Assembly: GCA_900544715.1 (NCBI GenBank)
Contig: UQWL01000017.1
Span: 1 to 63,160 of the forward strand
Length of the DNA: 63,160 nt
Direction: 5' to 3'
DNA from: an uncultured Oscillospiraceae bacterium
GTDB taxonomy: Bacteria > Bacillota > Clostridia > Oscillospirales > Acutalibacteraceae
A program made the position numbers and the translations under genes. Positions 15,176-24,735 of the stretch are shown in pieces. How positions within the stretch are numbered: the stretch's first letter is position 1; every line of letters starts with the position of its first letter. The notes beneath the pieces are model-generated. The model did not search any database and was not told where the DNA came from. It saw only the letters and a list, made by a program, of their open reading frames with translations.

Positions 15176-17392
15176 TTAATCTCTGCGGGGCGGACGGCCT
15201 CCGCGGTGGTCATTGCGGCGATCACCGCCGCGGTTATTATCCCTGCGTGGGGCAGGGCGGCGGGGCGCGTCGGAGATGGTGTTCTCCGGCACAAGGCCTT
15301 CCACCTTAATCAGCGCATTGCGGCGGGAGAGATTCAAGCGGTTCTGATCGTCGGTTCCAAGCACCTCTACGATCACCTCATCGCCCACATTAACAACATC
15401 CTCTACCTTCTCTGTGCGCTTCACATCCAGATGGCTGATGTGGACCAAGCCCTCCTTGCCAGGCGCAATTTCAACAAACGCGCCAAAGGTCATGATGCGG
15501 GTGACGACGCCTTTATAGATCGAGCCGGGCTCCGGATCGTTTGCAATCGTCTCCACCATGAGCAGAGCGCGTTTGGCATCGTCGATATCAATCGCGGAGA
15601 TGAAGACGCTGCCATCCTCCTCCACATCAATCTTGCAGTTGCATTCCGCACAGATCTTCTGGATGACCTTGCCCTGCTTGCCGATGACTTCACTGATCTT
15701 CTCCACCGGCACCTTGGTGGTGAGCATCTTCGGTGCATATTTGGAGAGCTCCGCGCGGGGCTCGGGGATGCATTTGAGCATGATTTCATCCAGGATATAC
15801 AGGCGGGCCTTGTAGGTTTTTTCAAGCGCCTCCTTGATGATCTCCGGCGTGAGCCCGTCGATCTTCAAATCCATCTGGATAGCGGTGATGCCCTTTTTCG
15901 TGCCGCCCACCTTGAAATCCATATCGCCAAAGAAATCCTCCAGGCCCTGGATATCAACCATCGTCATGAAGCGGTCGCCCTCGGTGACAAGGCCGCAGGA
16001 GATGCCCGCTACCGGCGCTTTAATCGGCACGCCTGCCGCCATCAGGGACAGGGTGGATGCGCAGATGGAAGCCTGGGAAGTGGAGCCGTTGGAGGAAAGC
16101 ACCTCCGAGACAAGGCGCAGCGCGTAGGGGAACTCCTCCACGCTCGGGATCACCGGCAGCAGAGCGCGCTCTGCGAGGGCGCCATGGCCGATTTCGCGGC
16201 GGCCGGGGCCGCGGCTCGGGCGAGTTTCGCCCACCGAGTAGGACGGGAAGTTATAGTGATGCATATAGCGCTTGCGATCCTCTTCGTCGATGCCGTCAAG
16301 AATCTGGGCATCGCCCACCGGGCCAAGCGTTGTCACCGTGAGCACCTGTGTCTGGCCGCGGGTGAACATGGCGGAGCCGTGCGTGCGCTTGAGCACATCA
16401 ACCTCTGCCGCCAGCGGGCGGATCTCATCGATGCCGCGCCCATCCACACGCTTGCCGTCATCCAGCAGCCAGCGGCGCACGACGAACTTCTGGAGCTTAT
16501 ACAGGCAGTCGTCGATCTTATCGGCTTCCTCCGGGAACTGCTCATCAAATTCCGCATGAACTTTATCGTAGACAGGCAGCAGGCGCTCATCGCGCACGCG
16601 CTTGTCGTCCGTGTCGAGCGCTGCGCGCACATCGTCGATGGCAAAGGCCTTCACGGCCTCAAACAGCTCCGGGGAAGGGTCGTTTGACGGGAAATCAATC
16701 TTTTCACGGCCAACTTCCCGCTGGATCTCTTTGATGAATTCGATGATCTGCTGGTTTGCCTCATGGCCGGCCATAATGCCGTTAAACATTACATCGTTGG
16801 AAACTTCCTTCGCGCCCGCCTCGATCATGGCGACGAGCTTGTCCGTCGAAGCGACGGTAACCGCCATTTCGGAGAGCTCGCGCTCCTCAGCGGTGGGGTT
16901 GATGATATACTCCCCATCAATATAGCCGACGGAAACGCCGGAGATTGGGCCCTTCCACGGGATGTTGGAGATGCTCAGCGCAATGGACACGCCGATCATC
17001 GCGGTAATCTCCGGGGAGCAATCCGGATCGCAGGACATAACGGTGGCCACAACGCCCACATCATTGCGCATATCCTTGGGGAACAGGGGGCGGATCGGGC
17101 GGTCAATCACGCGGGAGGCGAGGATCGCCTTCTCGCTCGGGCGGCCCTCACGGCGCTGGAAGGAACCGGGGATTTTGCCCGCGGCATAGAGCTTCTCCTC
17201 AAAATCAACGGAAAGCGGGAAGAAATCGATGCCGTCGCGCGGCTTATCTGACATGGTAGCGTTGCAGAGCACCTGCGTTTCGCCATAGCTAATCATGCAG
17301 GAGCCGCCTGCAAGCTGCGCCATCTTGCCGGTTTCCACCGTCAGCGGACGGCCGGCAAGCGTTGTTTCGAATTTTTTGTACTGTTCGAACAT
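15176..17392 (-). CDS. pnp: Polynucleotide phosphorylase
   Basis: A 738-aa PNPase, which degrades RNA 3' to 5' by phosphorolysis in the degradosome and in RNA quality control. It has two RNase PH-like cores separated by an all-helical domain, a KH domain (VIGKQGKVIQKI) and an S1 domain (GAFVEIAPGKEGLVHISHLD), then a basic Arg/Asp/Gly-rich tail. The ATG at 17392 (MFEQYKKFETTLAGRPL) has GAGGT upstream; the longer frame to 17551 overlaps the rpsO-pnp hairpin and is rejected. It lies downstream of rpsO, the conserved rpsO-pnp pair. Confidence 0.97.
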   Translation of the reverse strand: MFEQYKKFETTLAGRPLTVETGKMAQLAGGSCMISYGETQVLCNATMSDKPRDGIDFFPLSVDFEEKLYAAGKIPGSFQRREGRPSEKAILASRVIDRPIRPLFPKDMRNDVGVVATVMSCDPDCSPEITAMIGVSIALSISNIPWKGPISGVSVGYIDGEYIINPTAEERELSEMAVTVASTDKLVAMIEAGAKEVSNDVMFNGIMAGHEANQQIIEFIKEIQREVGREKIDFPSNDPSPELFEAVKAFAIDDVRAALDTDDKRVRDERLLPVYDKVHAEFDEQFPEEADKIDDCLYKLQKFVVRRWLLDDGKRVDGRGIDEIRPLAAEVDVLKRTHGSAMFTRGQTQVLTVTTLGPVGDAQILDGIDEEDRKRYMHHYNFPSYSVGETRPSRGPGRREIGHGALAERALLPVIPSVEEFPYALRLVSEVLSSNGSTSQASICASTLSLMAAGVPIKAPVAGISCGLVTEGDRFMTMVDIQGLEDFFGDMDFKVGGTKKGITAIQMDLKIDGLTPEIIKEALEKTYKARLYILDEIMLKCIPEPRAELSKYAPKMLTTKVPVEKISEVIGKQGKVIQKICAECNCKIDVEEDGSVFISAIDIDDAKRALLMVETIANDPEPGSIYKGVVTRIMTFGAFVEIAPGKEGLVHISHLDVKRTEKVEDVVNVGDEVIVEVLGTDDQNRLNLSRRNALIKVEGLVPENTISDAPRRPAPRRDNNRGGDRRNDHRGGRPPRRD

Positions 17393-17555
17393 ATTTCTAC
17401 CTCGTAAAAATTTATTTCCACGGGAGGCAGCACGCTTAGCAATAAATCCAGCGCACGGGCCAAAGCCATGCGTTCGATTCACTGCTAAACCATGCACCCG
17501 CCCGAATGGATGCAAAAAACATCGAATTGCGTCGGAACGATGCGGTAACATACGG

Positions 17556-17592
17556 AAGGCAGGCCGGGGAAAAGACCTCCCCCGCCTGCCTT
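17556..17592 (-). promoter_or_regulatory. Long hairpin in the rpsO-pnp spacer
   Basis: AAGGCAGGC and GCCTGCCTT pair perfectly, extended after one mismatch by GGGG/CCCC. It has no T-run, so it is not a classical terminator. In E. coli a stem-loop in the pnp leader is cut by RNase III and mediates pnp autoregulation; a similar processing role here is inferred. Confidence 0.5.
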
Positions 17593-17600
17593 AATAGGCT

Positions 17601-17864
17601 TTATTTACGGATGCCGAGCCGTGCAATGATCGCACGATAGCGCTCAATATCGTTATCCTGCAAATACTTGAGAAGATTGCGCCTGTGGCCGACCATCTTC
17701 AGCAGGCCGCGGCGGGAATGGTGATCCTTCTTGTGCACTTTCAGGTGGTCGGTCAGATCGTTGATGCGCTTTGTCAGCACTGCGATCTGCACTTCCGGGG
17801 AACCGGTGTCGCCCTCGTGGAGCGCATATTCGGCCATGATTGCCTTTTTTTCTTCGTTGGTCAT
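17601..17864 (-). CDS. rpsO: 30S ribosomal protein S15
   Basis: Full-length 87-aa uS15 with the family core HEGDTGSPEVQIAVLTKRIN and the HHSRRGLLKMVGHRRNLLKY segment. It binds 16S rRNA in the central domain. The ATG at 17864 is preceded by GAGGTGA; the frame upstream to 17936 lacks a site. It has its own promoter. Confidence 0.98.
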   Translation of the reverse strand: MTNEEKKAIMAEYALHEGDTGSPEVQIAVLTKRINDLTDHLKVHKKDHHSRRGLLKMVGHRRNLLKYLQDNDIERYRAIIARLGIRK

Positions 17865-17969
17865 GCTTGTCACCTCATTCAAAAATTCGCCGGACTCCCA
17901 GCAGGAGGCAGGTGGCGCACCGCTTAGCGGTTTCATCCAACTGCCGAGAGCAGGGCATAATGCTTGTTT

Positions 17970-17998
17970 ATTCTATCATATGAAATGGAAATTGTAAA
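17970..17998 (-). promoter_or_regulatory. rpsO-pnp promoter
   Basis: TTTACA (17998-17993), a 17-base spacer and TAGAAT (17975-17970) on the minus strand. The leader of about 100 bases could carry an S15 autoregulatory structure, though I cannot define one. Confidence 0.75.
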
Positions 17999-18090
17999 GA
18001 GCTTCTTCCCTTAAAATTCCCCCACCCGCATATCATTATGTATGGAGGCGCTCCTATCAATAATCCGGACAGTGCCATGTTGTATCCAGT

Positions 18091-18786
18091 TCATTGGGCC
18101 TGTGCGCCCATTTTCCACTGATCCAGCAGCTCAATCACCTGGGAAACCCGCGTAATCTCCGGCACGCCCTGCGTGCGCTGCCCGGCAAAGGTGCCGTAAT
18201 CCATCCATACGGCCTGCATCCCCGCGCCGAGCGCACCTTTGATATCGTTCACCGGATGATCGCCCACAAACAGGCACGCTTCATTCGGCACGTTGAGCTT
18301 TTGTGCCGCGAGATCGAACAGGCGCCTATCCGGCTTGTGAATGCCATAATCACCAGACACGGCAACCACGTCGAACAGACTGCGGATCCCCGCCGTATCC
18401 AGCTTTTTATTCTGCAAAACAGAAGGGCCGTTGCTGACGACGCCGAGCAGATAGCCCTGCTCCTTCAGCGCCTGAATGGTGGGCACCGCATCGGGGAAGA
18501 GCGCAACATGCTCGCCATAGTGCTCGTTAAAATGGCGGCAGAGCGCTTCCACCGGCGGGTGGCTCGCCCACCCCCACAGCGCAATCATCTCCGGAAAGTA
18601 TTCCTCGCGCTTGCGGTAGCCGCCCTCGATATGCGCTTCCATCTCATCCACGCGCCGGGCCTTTTCTTCCGGGGTAAGATGGGGGAAGAACTCCTCCAAA
18701 AAAGCCGCGCAGTAGGCCCGATAGGCCGCCTCACGATCCTGTAACGTATCGTCAAAATCAAACAGCACCGCCTGAATGTTATGCAT
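18091..18786 (-). CDS. HAD-family hydrolase (YjjG-like)
   Basis: A 231-aa haloacid dehalogenase-superfamily phosphatase. Motif I is FDFDDTL (nucleophile Asp near residue 10), motif II is GVVSNGPS, motif III lies in the K of IHKPDRRLFDLA and motif IV is FVGDHPVNDI. A helical cap lies between motifs I and II. The layout resembles the YjjG/PynA nucleotidase group, but the substrate is unknown. The ATG at 18786 overlaps the ribF stop by 8 bases and has GGAGG at 9 bases, so it is translationally coupled as the last gene of the rimP-nusA-infB cluster. Confidence 0.85.
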   Translation of the reverse strand: MHNIQAVLFDFDDTLQDREAAYRAYCAAFLEEFFPHLTPEEKARRVDEMEAHIEGGYRKREEYFPEMIALWGWASHPPVEALCRHFNEHYGEHVALFPDAVPTIQALKEQGYLLGVVSNGPSVLQNKKLDTAGIRSLFDVVAVSGDYGIHKPDRRLFDLAAQKLNVPNEACLFVGDHPVNDIKGALGAGMQAVWMDYGTFAGQRTQGVPEITRVSQVIELLDQWKMGAQAQ

Positions 18787-19711
18787 GGGATGCTTCCTCC
18801 ACCTGAACAAAATTTCTAGCCGCCTGCGCATCCGCCGCAATCTGCGCGCGTAGCGCGTCAAGGGACTCAAACCGCACCTCGCCGCGCAAAAAGTGCAGGA
18901 GGGATACCTCGATATTCTGCCCGTACAAGTCGCCGCTGAAATCCATAATATAGGTTTCGCTGCGCAGGCTCTGCGTTCCGATCGTGGGGCGCAGGCCAAT
19001 ATTGGTAACGGAGGGATGATACCGGCCCTCCACCAATGTTTTGGATGCATAAACGCCGAATTTCGGCACGACAAAGCCCGCCGGGAAGAACTGGTTGATG
19101 GTTGGCGCGCCGAGCTTCCTGCCGCGCCGGTCGCCGCCCACCACGGTAAAATCGTAGCAGAAGGGCCGGCCGAGCATGGCGTTGGCCTCCTCCGTCCTGC
19201 CCTGCTCCAACGCCGCGCGGATGCGGGTGCTGCTGACGGGCGCGCCGCCGAAATCGACCTCCTCCGCCATAGAAAAGCGGATCCCATGGCCCCGGCACAG
19301 CTCCCGCAGCCTGGCCGCGTCTCCCGTGCATCCCCCGCCAAACCGGTAGTCGTATCCGCAGGAAAGTGCCCGCGCATGGAGGCGGCGCACCAAAATCTGC
19401 TCGACAAACGCTTCCGGAGAAAGGCACATAATCTCCTGAAAATCAACCACACAGATGGCTTGTGCACCCGCGGCCTCAAAAGCCCGCAGACGCATCCGGT
19501 CATCACAGAGCCGGGCGGGCGCACAGCCCCGCAGCACAGCCTGCGGATGCTCCCGAAAGACCACCGCACCGGGCAACAGCTCCCATCGGCGCGCCATTTG
19601 CACGGCTTCGCCGATCACTGCGCGGTGGCCGGTATGCACGCCGTCAAAATTCCCCAGTGCAAGCGAGGTTCCGGTTTGCGGCAGGGTATGAAAATTGGTT
19701 ACATACGGCAC
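18779..19711 (-). CDS. ribF: Bifunctional riboflavin kinase / FAD synthetase
   Basis: A 310-aa RibF, which converts riboflavin to FMN and FMN to FAD. The N-terminal nucleotidyltransferase domain shows LGNFDGVHTGHRAVI (about residues 18-32) and the C-terminal kinase domain shows PTINQFFP and the GVYASKT region. The start is GTG with AAAGGAG at 8 bases. It sits between truB and a HAD phosphatase, as in the Bacillus truB-ribC-rpsO order. Confidence 0.96.
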   Translation of the reverse strand: MPYVTNFHTLPQTGTSLALGNFDGVHTGHRAVIGEAVQMARRWELLPGAVVFREHPQAVLRGCAPARLCDDRMRLRAFEAAGAQAICVVDFQEIMCLSPEAFVEQILVRRLHARALSCGYDYRFGGGCTGDAARLRELCRGHGIRFSMAEEVDFGGAPVSSTRIRAALEQGRTEEANAMLGRPFCYDFTVVGGDRRGRKLGAPTINQFFPAGFVVPKFGVYASKTLVEGRYHPSVTNIGLRPTIGTQSLRSETYIMDFSGDLYGQNIEVSLLHFLRGEVRFESLDALRAQIAADAQAARNFVQVEEASHA

Positions 19712-19747
19712 GGGGCTTTCTCCTTTCCGAAGCGATGGTTCCTTTGA

Positions 19748-20647
19748 TCAGGTGGCCTGTAATACCCGCCGGACTTTCAGCTCGTCCCCTTCTGCGGGCA
19801 ATTCCCCCAGGCCGAGGAATTTCTGCTCCGGGCTGTATACCCGGTAGAGGCCGCTCTGCTTTTCCGCAAAGCGGAGCCTTCCTGCATCGAGCGCGCCGCC
19901 GTTTGCAAAGCGCACGGCCTGCGCCTGCGTTACCGTCAGGGATGGGTATGTTGCCAGCGCCCGCTCCAGCGGGATGACGCATTGCGAAAGCGCGCCCTCC
20001 GCTTGGAACGCTGCGAGCGCATCCAGCGTGACGCAATCCTCCAGGGAAAAACCGGCGGCATACGTCCGCCGCAAGGCCGACATGGCGGCCCCGCAGCCCA
20101 GCGTGCGGCCGATATCATCCGCCAGGGAGCGGATATAGGTGCCCTTCGAGCAGAGCACATCCAGCTCAAACTCCTGTGCCCGCTCATCAAACGACAGCAG
20201 CTCCAGCCGGTAAACTGTTACCGGCCGTGCGGGCCGCTCCACCTCCTCGCCCCTGCGCGCGAGCTCATAGAGCCGCACGCCATCCTTCGACAGGGCGGAA
20301 TACATCGGCGGCACCTGCAAAATCTCCCCTCGAAAGGCGATGAGCGCCTGCTCCAACTGCTCCCTTGTTGCGCGCAGCTCGCTGCGTGTGAGCACCGTGC
20401 CCGTCGTATCAAGGGTATCGGTGGTCAACCCCAGCCGGATGCGCGCTCGGTAGCCTTTATCATGCACCGGTAAAAACTCCATAAAACGGGTGGCCCCGCC
20501 GAACAACACCGGCAGGACCCCCGTTGCCATTGGGTCAAGCGTGCCCGCATGGCCCGCCTTCTTCTCCCCGATGATCCGGCGCGCACGTGCCACAGCGGAG
20601 AAGGAGGTCATATTTTCCTGTTTATCCACACAGATAATCCCGGTCAT
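19748..20647 (-). CDS. truB: tRNA pseudouridine-55 synthase
   Basis: A 299-aa TruB that makes pseudouridine 55 in the T-loop of tRNAs. The catalytic motif GHAGTLDPMATGVL is visible, with the nucleophile Asp at residue 38, and a C-terminal PUA-like region follows. The ATG abuts the nrnA stop with no spacer; the ribosome binding site GGAGG lies inside nrnA, so the two are coupled. Confidence 0.96.
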   Translation of the reverse strand: MTGIICVDKQENMTSFSAVARARRIIGEKKAGHAGTLDPMATGVLPVLFGGATRFMEFLPVHDKGYRARIRLGLTTDTLDTTGTVLTRSELRATREQLEQALIAFRGEILQVPPMYSALSKDGVRLYELARRGEEVERPARPVTVYRLELLSFDERAQEFELDVLCSKGTYIRSLADDIGRTLGCGAAMSALRRTYAAGFSLEDCVTLDALAAFQAEGALSQCVIPLERALATYPSLTVTQAQAVRFANGGALDAGRLRFAEKQSGLYRVYSPEQKFLGLGELPAEGDELKVRRVLQAT

Positions 20648-21601
20648 TTACGCCTCCAAAACCGCACGAATATGTTGAAGCAGTTCTTTCTTTGCACATT
20701 CCAGCGGGCCTTCCAGCTGGCAGCCCGCCGCGCGGGGATGGCCACCGCCGCCCATGCGCTTGCAGAGCCCGGCCGCATCCACAGGCCGGTGAGTGCGAAC
20801 AGACGCTTTAAAGGTGCCGTCCGCCTTTTCGCGCAGCATCGCGCCGACGAGCACGCCCTCGATCTGGCGCGGCAGCGAGGCGATCGGGTCACACTCGCTC
20901 TCATTGGAGCCGCTCAGGCGGTACATCTCCTGCGTCACTGTAACGAGGGCCACGCGGCCGTCGAAATAAATTTCGAGGGAATCCAGGGCGAGCCGCTCCA
21001 AGGCTGCGTAGGTGCGCGTTTTCGTTTCGAACATCACCTGGTTGATGATGGGGGCGTCCGCGCCGCAATCGATCATATCGGCCGCGATCCGGTGCGTGCG
21101 TGCGGTCGCATTGGAATAGCGAAAGCAGCCGGTATCCGTGGATAGGCCAGTATAGATGCAGTCCGCGATCTGCGCATCCATCTCCACCTCAAGCGCCCGG
21201 AGCACCTCATAGATCACCTCGCAGGCCGCGCCGGCGGATGCATCGAGCAGCGTTTGCGCCGCATAGAGCGTATTGGAGCCGTGATGGTCAATGCACAAAT
21301 CAACCTGTGCCGCATAGCGCTCTTCCAAGCGCTTGCCGAGCAGCTTTGGATCCGCCACGTCTACAGCCACAACAAAGCGAGGGGCAAACGCCTCCTGCTC
21401 CACCTCCCGCCAAAGGTAGCCGTATTTTGCGGGGATTTCATCCGTGCATTCCACGCGCGCGCGTTTGCCGCATTTTTGCAGCCCGCGGCAGAGCGCAAAA
21501 GCGCAGCCCAGCGTGTCCCCGTCCGGATGGCCGTGCGTGAGGATGAGAAAATCGTCCTGACCTTCCAGCAGCCGAGCGGCCGCTTTTTCATCAATCCGCA
21601 T
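20648..21601 (-). CDS. nrnA: DHH/DHHA1 phosphoesterase NrnA
   Basis: A 317-aa NrnA-type enzyme that degrades very short RNAs and dephosphorylates 3'-phosphoadenosine 5'-phosphate. Metal ligands are visible in THGHPDGDTLG (Asp27, Asp29), VAVDVAD and CIDHHGSN (residues 103-110). The DHHA1 substrate motif GGGGHPRAAGC lies near the C-terminus. It overlaps the end of rbfA by 11 bases. An NrnA gene between rbfA and truB is common in Clostridia. Confidence 0.93.
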   Translation of the reverse strand: MRIDEKAAARLLEGQDDFLILTHGHPDGDTLGCAFALCRGLQKCGKRARVECTDEIPAKYGYLWREVEQEAFAPRFVVAVDVADPKLLGKRLEERYAAQVDLCIDHHGSNTLYAAQTLLDASAGAACEVIYEVLRALEVEMDAQIADCIYTGLSTDTGCFRYSNATARTHRIAADMIDCGADAPIINQVMFETKTRTYAALERLALDSLEIYFDGRVALVTVTQEMYRLSGSNESECDPIASLPRQIEGVLVGAMLREKADGTFKASVRTHRPVDAAGLCKRMGGGGHPRAAGCQLEGPLECAKKELLQHIRAVLEA

Positions 21602-21950
21602 CCTCTTCCTCCTTCACGAGCGTTTCGATCTTTTTGGTGATTTCCATGCCGTGTGCAATGGAGTCATCCGCAATGAATTTCAGCTCCGGCGTTTTGCGCA
21701 GGTGCAGGCGGCCGCCCACCTCGCGGCGGATGTAGCCTGTTGCGCTCGTCAGGCCCTTTACGGCGAGCTTCGCCGTCTCCAGGCCCTCCATCGCGCTGAC
21801 ATACACCTTGGCAAAAGAGAGGTCTGAGCTGACCTCCACGCGCACGACCGTCAGCATCCCCTGAATGCGGGGATCCTTCAGCTCACGCATGATTGCAATG
21901 ATTTCCCGCTTGATATCTTCCGATACGCGGTCAATTCGGTATCCTGCCAT
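21591..21950 (-). CDS. rbfA: Ribosome-binding factor A
   Basis: A 119-aa RbfA, a late 30S maturation factor with a KH-like fold. The pattern RVSEDIKREIIAIMRELKDP at the N-terminus and the SDLSFAKVYVSAM strand are diagnostic. It follows infB in the conserved order and overlaps nrnA. An AAAGGT site lies upstream of the ATG. Confidence 0.95.
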   Translation of the reverse strand: MAGYRIDRVSEDIKREIIAIMRELKDPRIQGMLTVVRVEVSSDLSFAKVYVSAMEGLETAKLAVKGLTSATGYIRREVGGRLHLRKTPELKFIADDSIAHGMEITKKIETLVKEEEDAD

Positions 21951-21994
21951 TTATCGTTCATACCTTTCGGCCCGCAGAGAACGCGGTGCCATAC

Positions 21995-24385
21995 TTAATC
22001 CCTATATTCTTCCAAAATGAAGGCTTCCAGAATATCGCCTTCCCGGATATCGTTAAATTTCACAAGCCCGATGCCGCACTCATAGCCTTGGGCCACCTCT
22101 TTGACATCGTCCTTGAAGCGTCGCAGGGAGGCAAGTTCATCCTCTGCCACCACAATACCGTCACGCACAACGCGGATTTTCGCATTGCGCTGCACCTTGC
22201 CGTCTGTCACATAGCTGCCGGCAATCCGGCCCACGCTGGAGATATTGATCGTGCTGCGCACCTCTGCGCGGCCAAGCTCCACCTCGCGGATTTTCGGCGC
22301 AAGCATGCCCTTGATCGCATGCTCCACATCCTCAATGCAGTCGTAAATGATGCGGTACATCCGCATTTCCACGCCATCGCGCTCTGCCTGGCTCGCCGCC
22401 ACTGGGTCGGGGCGGACGTTGAAGCCGACGATGATGGCGTTCGACGCATGGGCGAGCATCACATCGGATTCGCTGACCGCGCCCACGCCGCCATGGATCA
22501 CATGCACGCGCACCTCTTCGTTTGAGAGCTTTTCAAGGCTCTGCTTGACGGCCTCCACACTGCCCTGTACATCGGCCTTGATGATGATATTGAGCTCTTT
22601 CATCTGGCCATTCTGGAGCGAATCAAAGAGATTATCCAGCGTTACCTTCTGGATGGCATTGAACTGCTCTTCCTTGGCCTGCTGTTTGCGCTGATCGACC
22701 AGCGTACGTGCCAACCGCTCATCGGAAACCGCATCGAATGCATCGCCGGCCTGCGGGGCCTCCGCAAGTCCCATGATCTCCACGGGGACGGACGGGCCTG
22801 CCTCTCCCACCTTGTGCCCGCGGTCATCCGTCATCACGCGCACACGGCCGACCGCCGTGCCCGCCACGATGATATCGCCGGAATGCAGCGTGCCGTTTTG
22901 AACGAGCAGCGTCGCAATCGGGCCACGTCCTTTGTCGAGGCGCGCCTCGATCACAATGCCCTTTGCCGCGCGGTTGGGGTTGGCTTTCAGCTCCTTCATC
23001 TCCGCAACCAGCAAGATGGCCTCCAGCAGCTTGTCAATATTCTGATGCGCCTTGGCGGAAACCGGAACGCAGATCGTATCTCCACCCCACTCTTCGGGGA
23101 CGAGCTCATATTCTGTCAGCTGCTGCATCACGCGCTCCGGGTTTGCGCCGGGGCGGTCCATCTTATTGATAGCGACAATGATCGAAACATTCGCCGCCTT
23201 CGCGTGGTTGATCGCCTCTACTGTTTGCGGCATGATGCCGTCATCCGCCGCGACAACCAGAACGGCGATATCCGTCGCCTGCGCACCGCGTGCACGCATT
23301 GCGGTGAATGCCGCATGGCCGGGCGTATCCAGGAAGGTGATATCCTGCCCATCAATGGAAACGCGGTATGCACCGATGTGCTGCGTGATGCCGCCCGCCT
23401 CGCCCTCTGTTACCGAGGTGTTGCGAATCGCATCCAGCAGGGAAGTTTTGCCGTGGTCAACGTGGCCCATCACCACCACGACCGGATCGCGAGGCAAAAG
23501 ATCCTTATCATCATCCGTGCTGTCATCAATGATCCGGTCCTCAATGGTGACGACCACTTCTTTCTCCGCTTTGACGCCCAGCTCAGAGGCTACGATCTCA
23601 GCCGTATCATAATCGATGATCTCATTGACCGTGGCCATCACACCGAGCGCCATCAGCTTTTTGATCACCTCTGCGGCGGTGCGCTTCATCATGGCGGCCA
23701 GATCGCCTACCGAAATCTCCTCCGGCACCTGAATGATAAGCTGCGGCTTCTTCGCGCGCTCAGCGGCAATGCGCCGGAGGCGCTCTGCCTCCGACTCCCT
23801 GCGTGGGGAGCGCATGCCCTGCCGGCGGTATTGCTGGGAGCGCTGCTTTAATTTTTGCTTTTGAACGCTCTGGTCGCCCACGCCGCGTGTGTTGGTCGGC
23901 GCAATCTTCTCATAGCGCTCGTTGTATTTATCCAGCTCCACCTGCGTTGTGCGGGTGTTCACCGTGCGCGCCGCGCCCTTGGTGCGGGATTGTGCCGGGC
24001 GCTGTGGCTGTTTATTCTGGCTCTCCTGCTTCTTTTGCGGCGCTGCATTCTGCTGCGGCTTCTGGCCTTGCTTTGCGCCTTGAGGCTGCGCGCCCTTCTC
24101 CTGCTTCGGCGCTGGCGCTTTTTTCGCGGTGTGCGTCGCCTTCTCCGCCTGCTTTGCGGGCTGCTCCGCCTCGGCGGGCTTGCCCATTGCAAAGTATGCG
24201 TCAAAACTCTCTACTTCATTCTGCTGGGTAAAGGTTTCAAAAATCACATCGAGCTCTTTCTCTTCGAGCGCCGTCATATGCTTCTTTGGCTCCTCGAAAT
24301 ATTCCCCCAGCAGGTCGATCACCGATTTGCTCGGCTTATCGAAATCCTTTGCCACCTCATGGACCCTGTATTTATTCATCATCAT
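21995..24385 (-). CDS. infB: Translation initiation factor IF-2
   Basis: About 796 aa. A short N-terminal IF2N helix bundle is followed by a low-complexity Lys/Gln/Ala/Pro linker (about 70-190), a second IF2N (IQVPEEISVGDLAAMMKRT), and the GTPase domain with GHVDHGKTSLLD, DTPGHAAF and NKMD; domains II-IV follow. IF-2 places fMet-tRNA on the 30S. I prefer the ATG at 24385, 9 bases after GGGGAGG; the ATG at 24391 is too close. The start overlaps the end of ylxQ. Confidence 0.97.
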   Translation of the reverse strand: MMMNKYRVHEVAKDFDKPSKSVIDLLGEYFEEPKKHMTALEEKELDVIFETFTQQNEVESFDAYFAMGKPAEAEQPAKQAEKATHTAKKAPAPKQEKGAQPQGAKQGQKPQQNAAPQKKQESQNKQPQRPAQSRTKGAARTVNTRTTQVELDKYNERYEKIAPTNTRGVGDQSVQKQKLKQRSQQYRRQGMRSPRRESEAERLRRIAAERAKKPQLIIQVPEEISVGDLAAMMKRTAAEVIKKLMALGVMATVNEIIDYDTAEIVASELGVKAEKEVVVTIEDRIIDDSTDDDKDLLPRDPVVVVMGHVDHGKTSLLDAIRNTSVTEGEAGGITQHIGAYRVSIDGQDITFLDTPGHAAFTAMRARGAQATDIAVLVVAADDGIMPQTVEAINHAKAANVSIIVAINKMDRPGANPERVMQQLTEYELVPEEWGGDTICVPVSAKAHQNIDKLLEAILLVAEMKELKANPNRAAKGIVIEARLDKGRGPIATLLVQNGTLHSGDIIVAGTAVGRVRVMTDDRGHKVGEAGPSVPVEIMGLAEAPQAGDAFDAVSDERLARTLVDQRKQQAKEEQFNAIQKVTLDNLFDSLQNGQMKELNIIIKADVQGSVEAVKQSLEKLSNEEVRVHVIHGGVGAVSESDVMLAHASNAIIVGFNVRPDPVAASQAERDGVEMRMYRIIYDCIEDVEHAIKGMLAPKIREVELGRAEVRSTINISSVGRIAGSYVTDGKVQRNAKIRVVRDGIVVAEDELASLRRFKDDVKEVAQGYECGIGLVKFNDIREGDILEAFILEEYRD

Positions 24386-24695
24386 ACGCATTATCCTCCC
24401 CTGTCAGCAGCTTTTCTGCAAAGCCGTCGTCATCCACCGTGAGCACTCCCGTCCTTACACCGATCGCGCGGTGGAATTGTTCCATTGTATATCGGACGCG
24501 CCTGAGCGGGATGCCCGTTTCGCCCTGCGTCATGCGGACAAATTCCCGTTCCAGCCGTTCGGATGCATCCGCACTGATGAGGCACAACCGCGCCTTGCCC
24601 GCGAGGACGGCGCCCTTTGCAGCATCGTGCCCAAGGCTTAAGCGGCCCGCTCTTCTGGCGATTCCCAAAAGCCCGAGAGCTTTGTCATCCATCAT
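24372..24695 (-). CDS. ylxQ: L7Ae-family RNA-binding protein YlxQ
   Basis: A 107-aa L7Ae/L30e-fold protein. The pattern LGLLGIARRAGRLSLGHDA followed by LCLISADASE is typical of YlxQ, a probable K-turn RNA binder of unknown exact role. I start at ATG 24695, 6 bases after GGAGG; an upstream GTG (24701) is overlapped by the site. It overlaps infB. Confidence 0.9.
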   Translation of the reverse strand: MMDDKALGLLGIARRAGRLSLGHDAAKGAVLAGKARLCLISADASERLEREFVRMTQGETGIPLRRVRYTMEQFHRAIGVRTGVLTVDDDGFAEKLLTGEDNAYDDE

Positions 24696-24735
24696 AAGCA
24701 CCCTCCTGATGGCGGTAAATTGAAAATAACCATTT

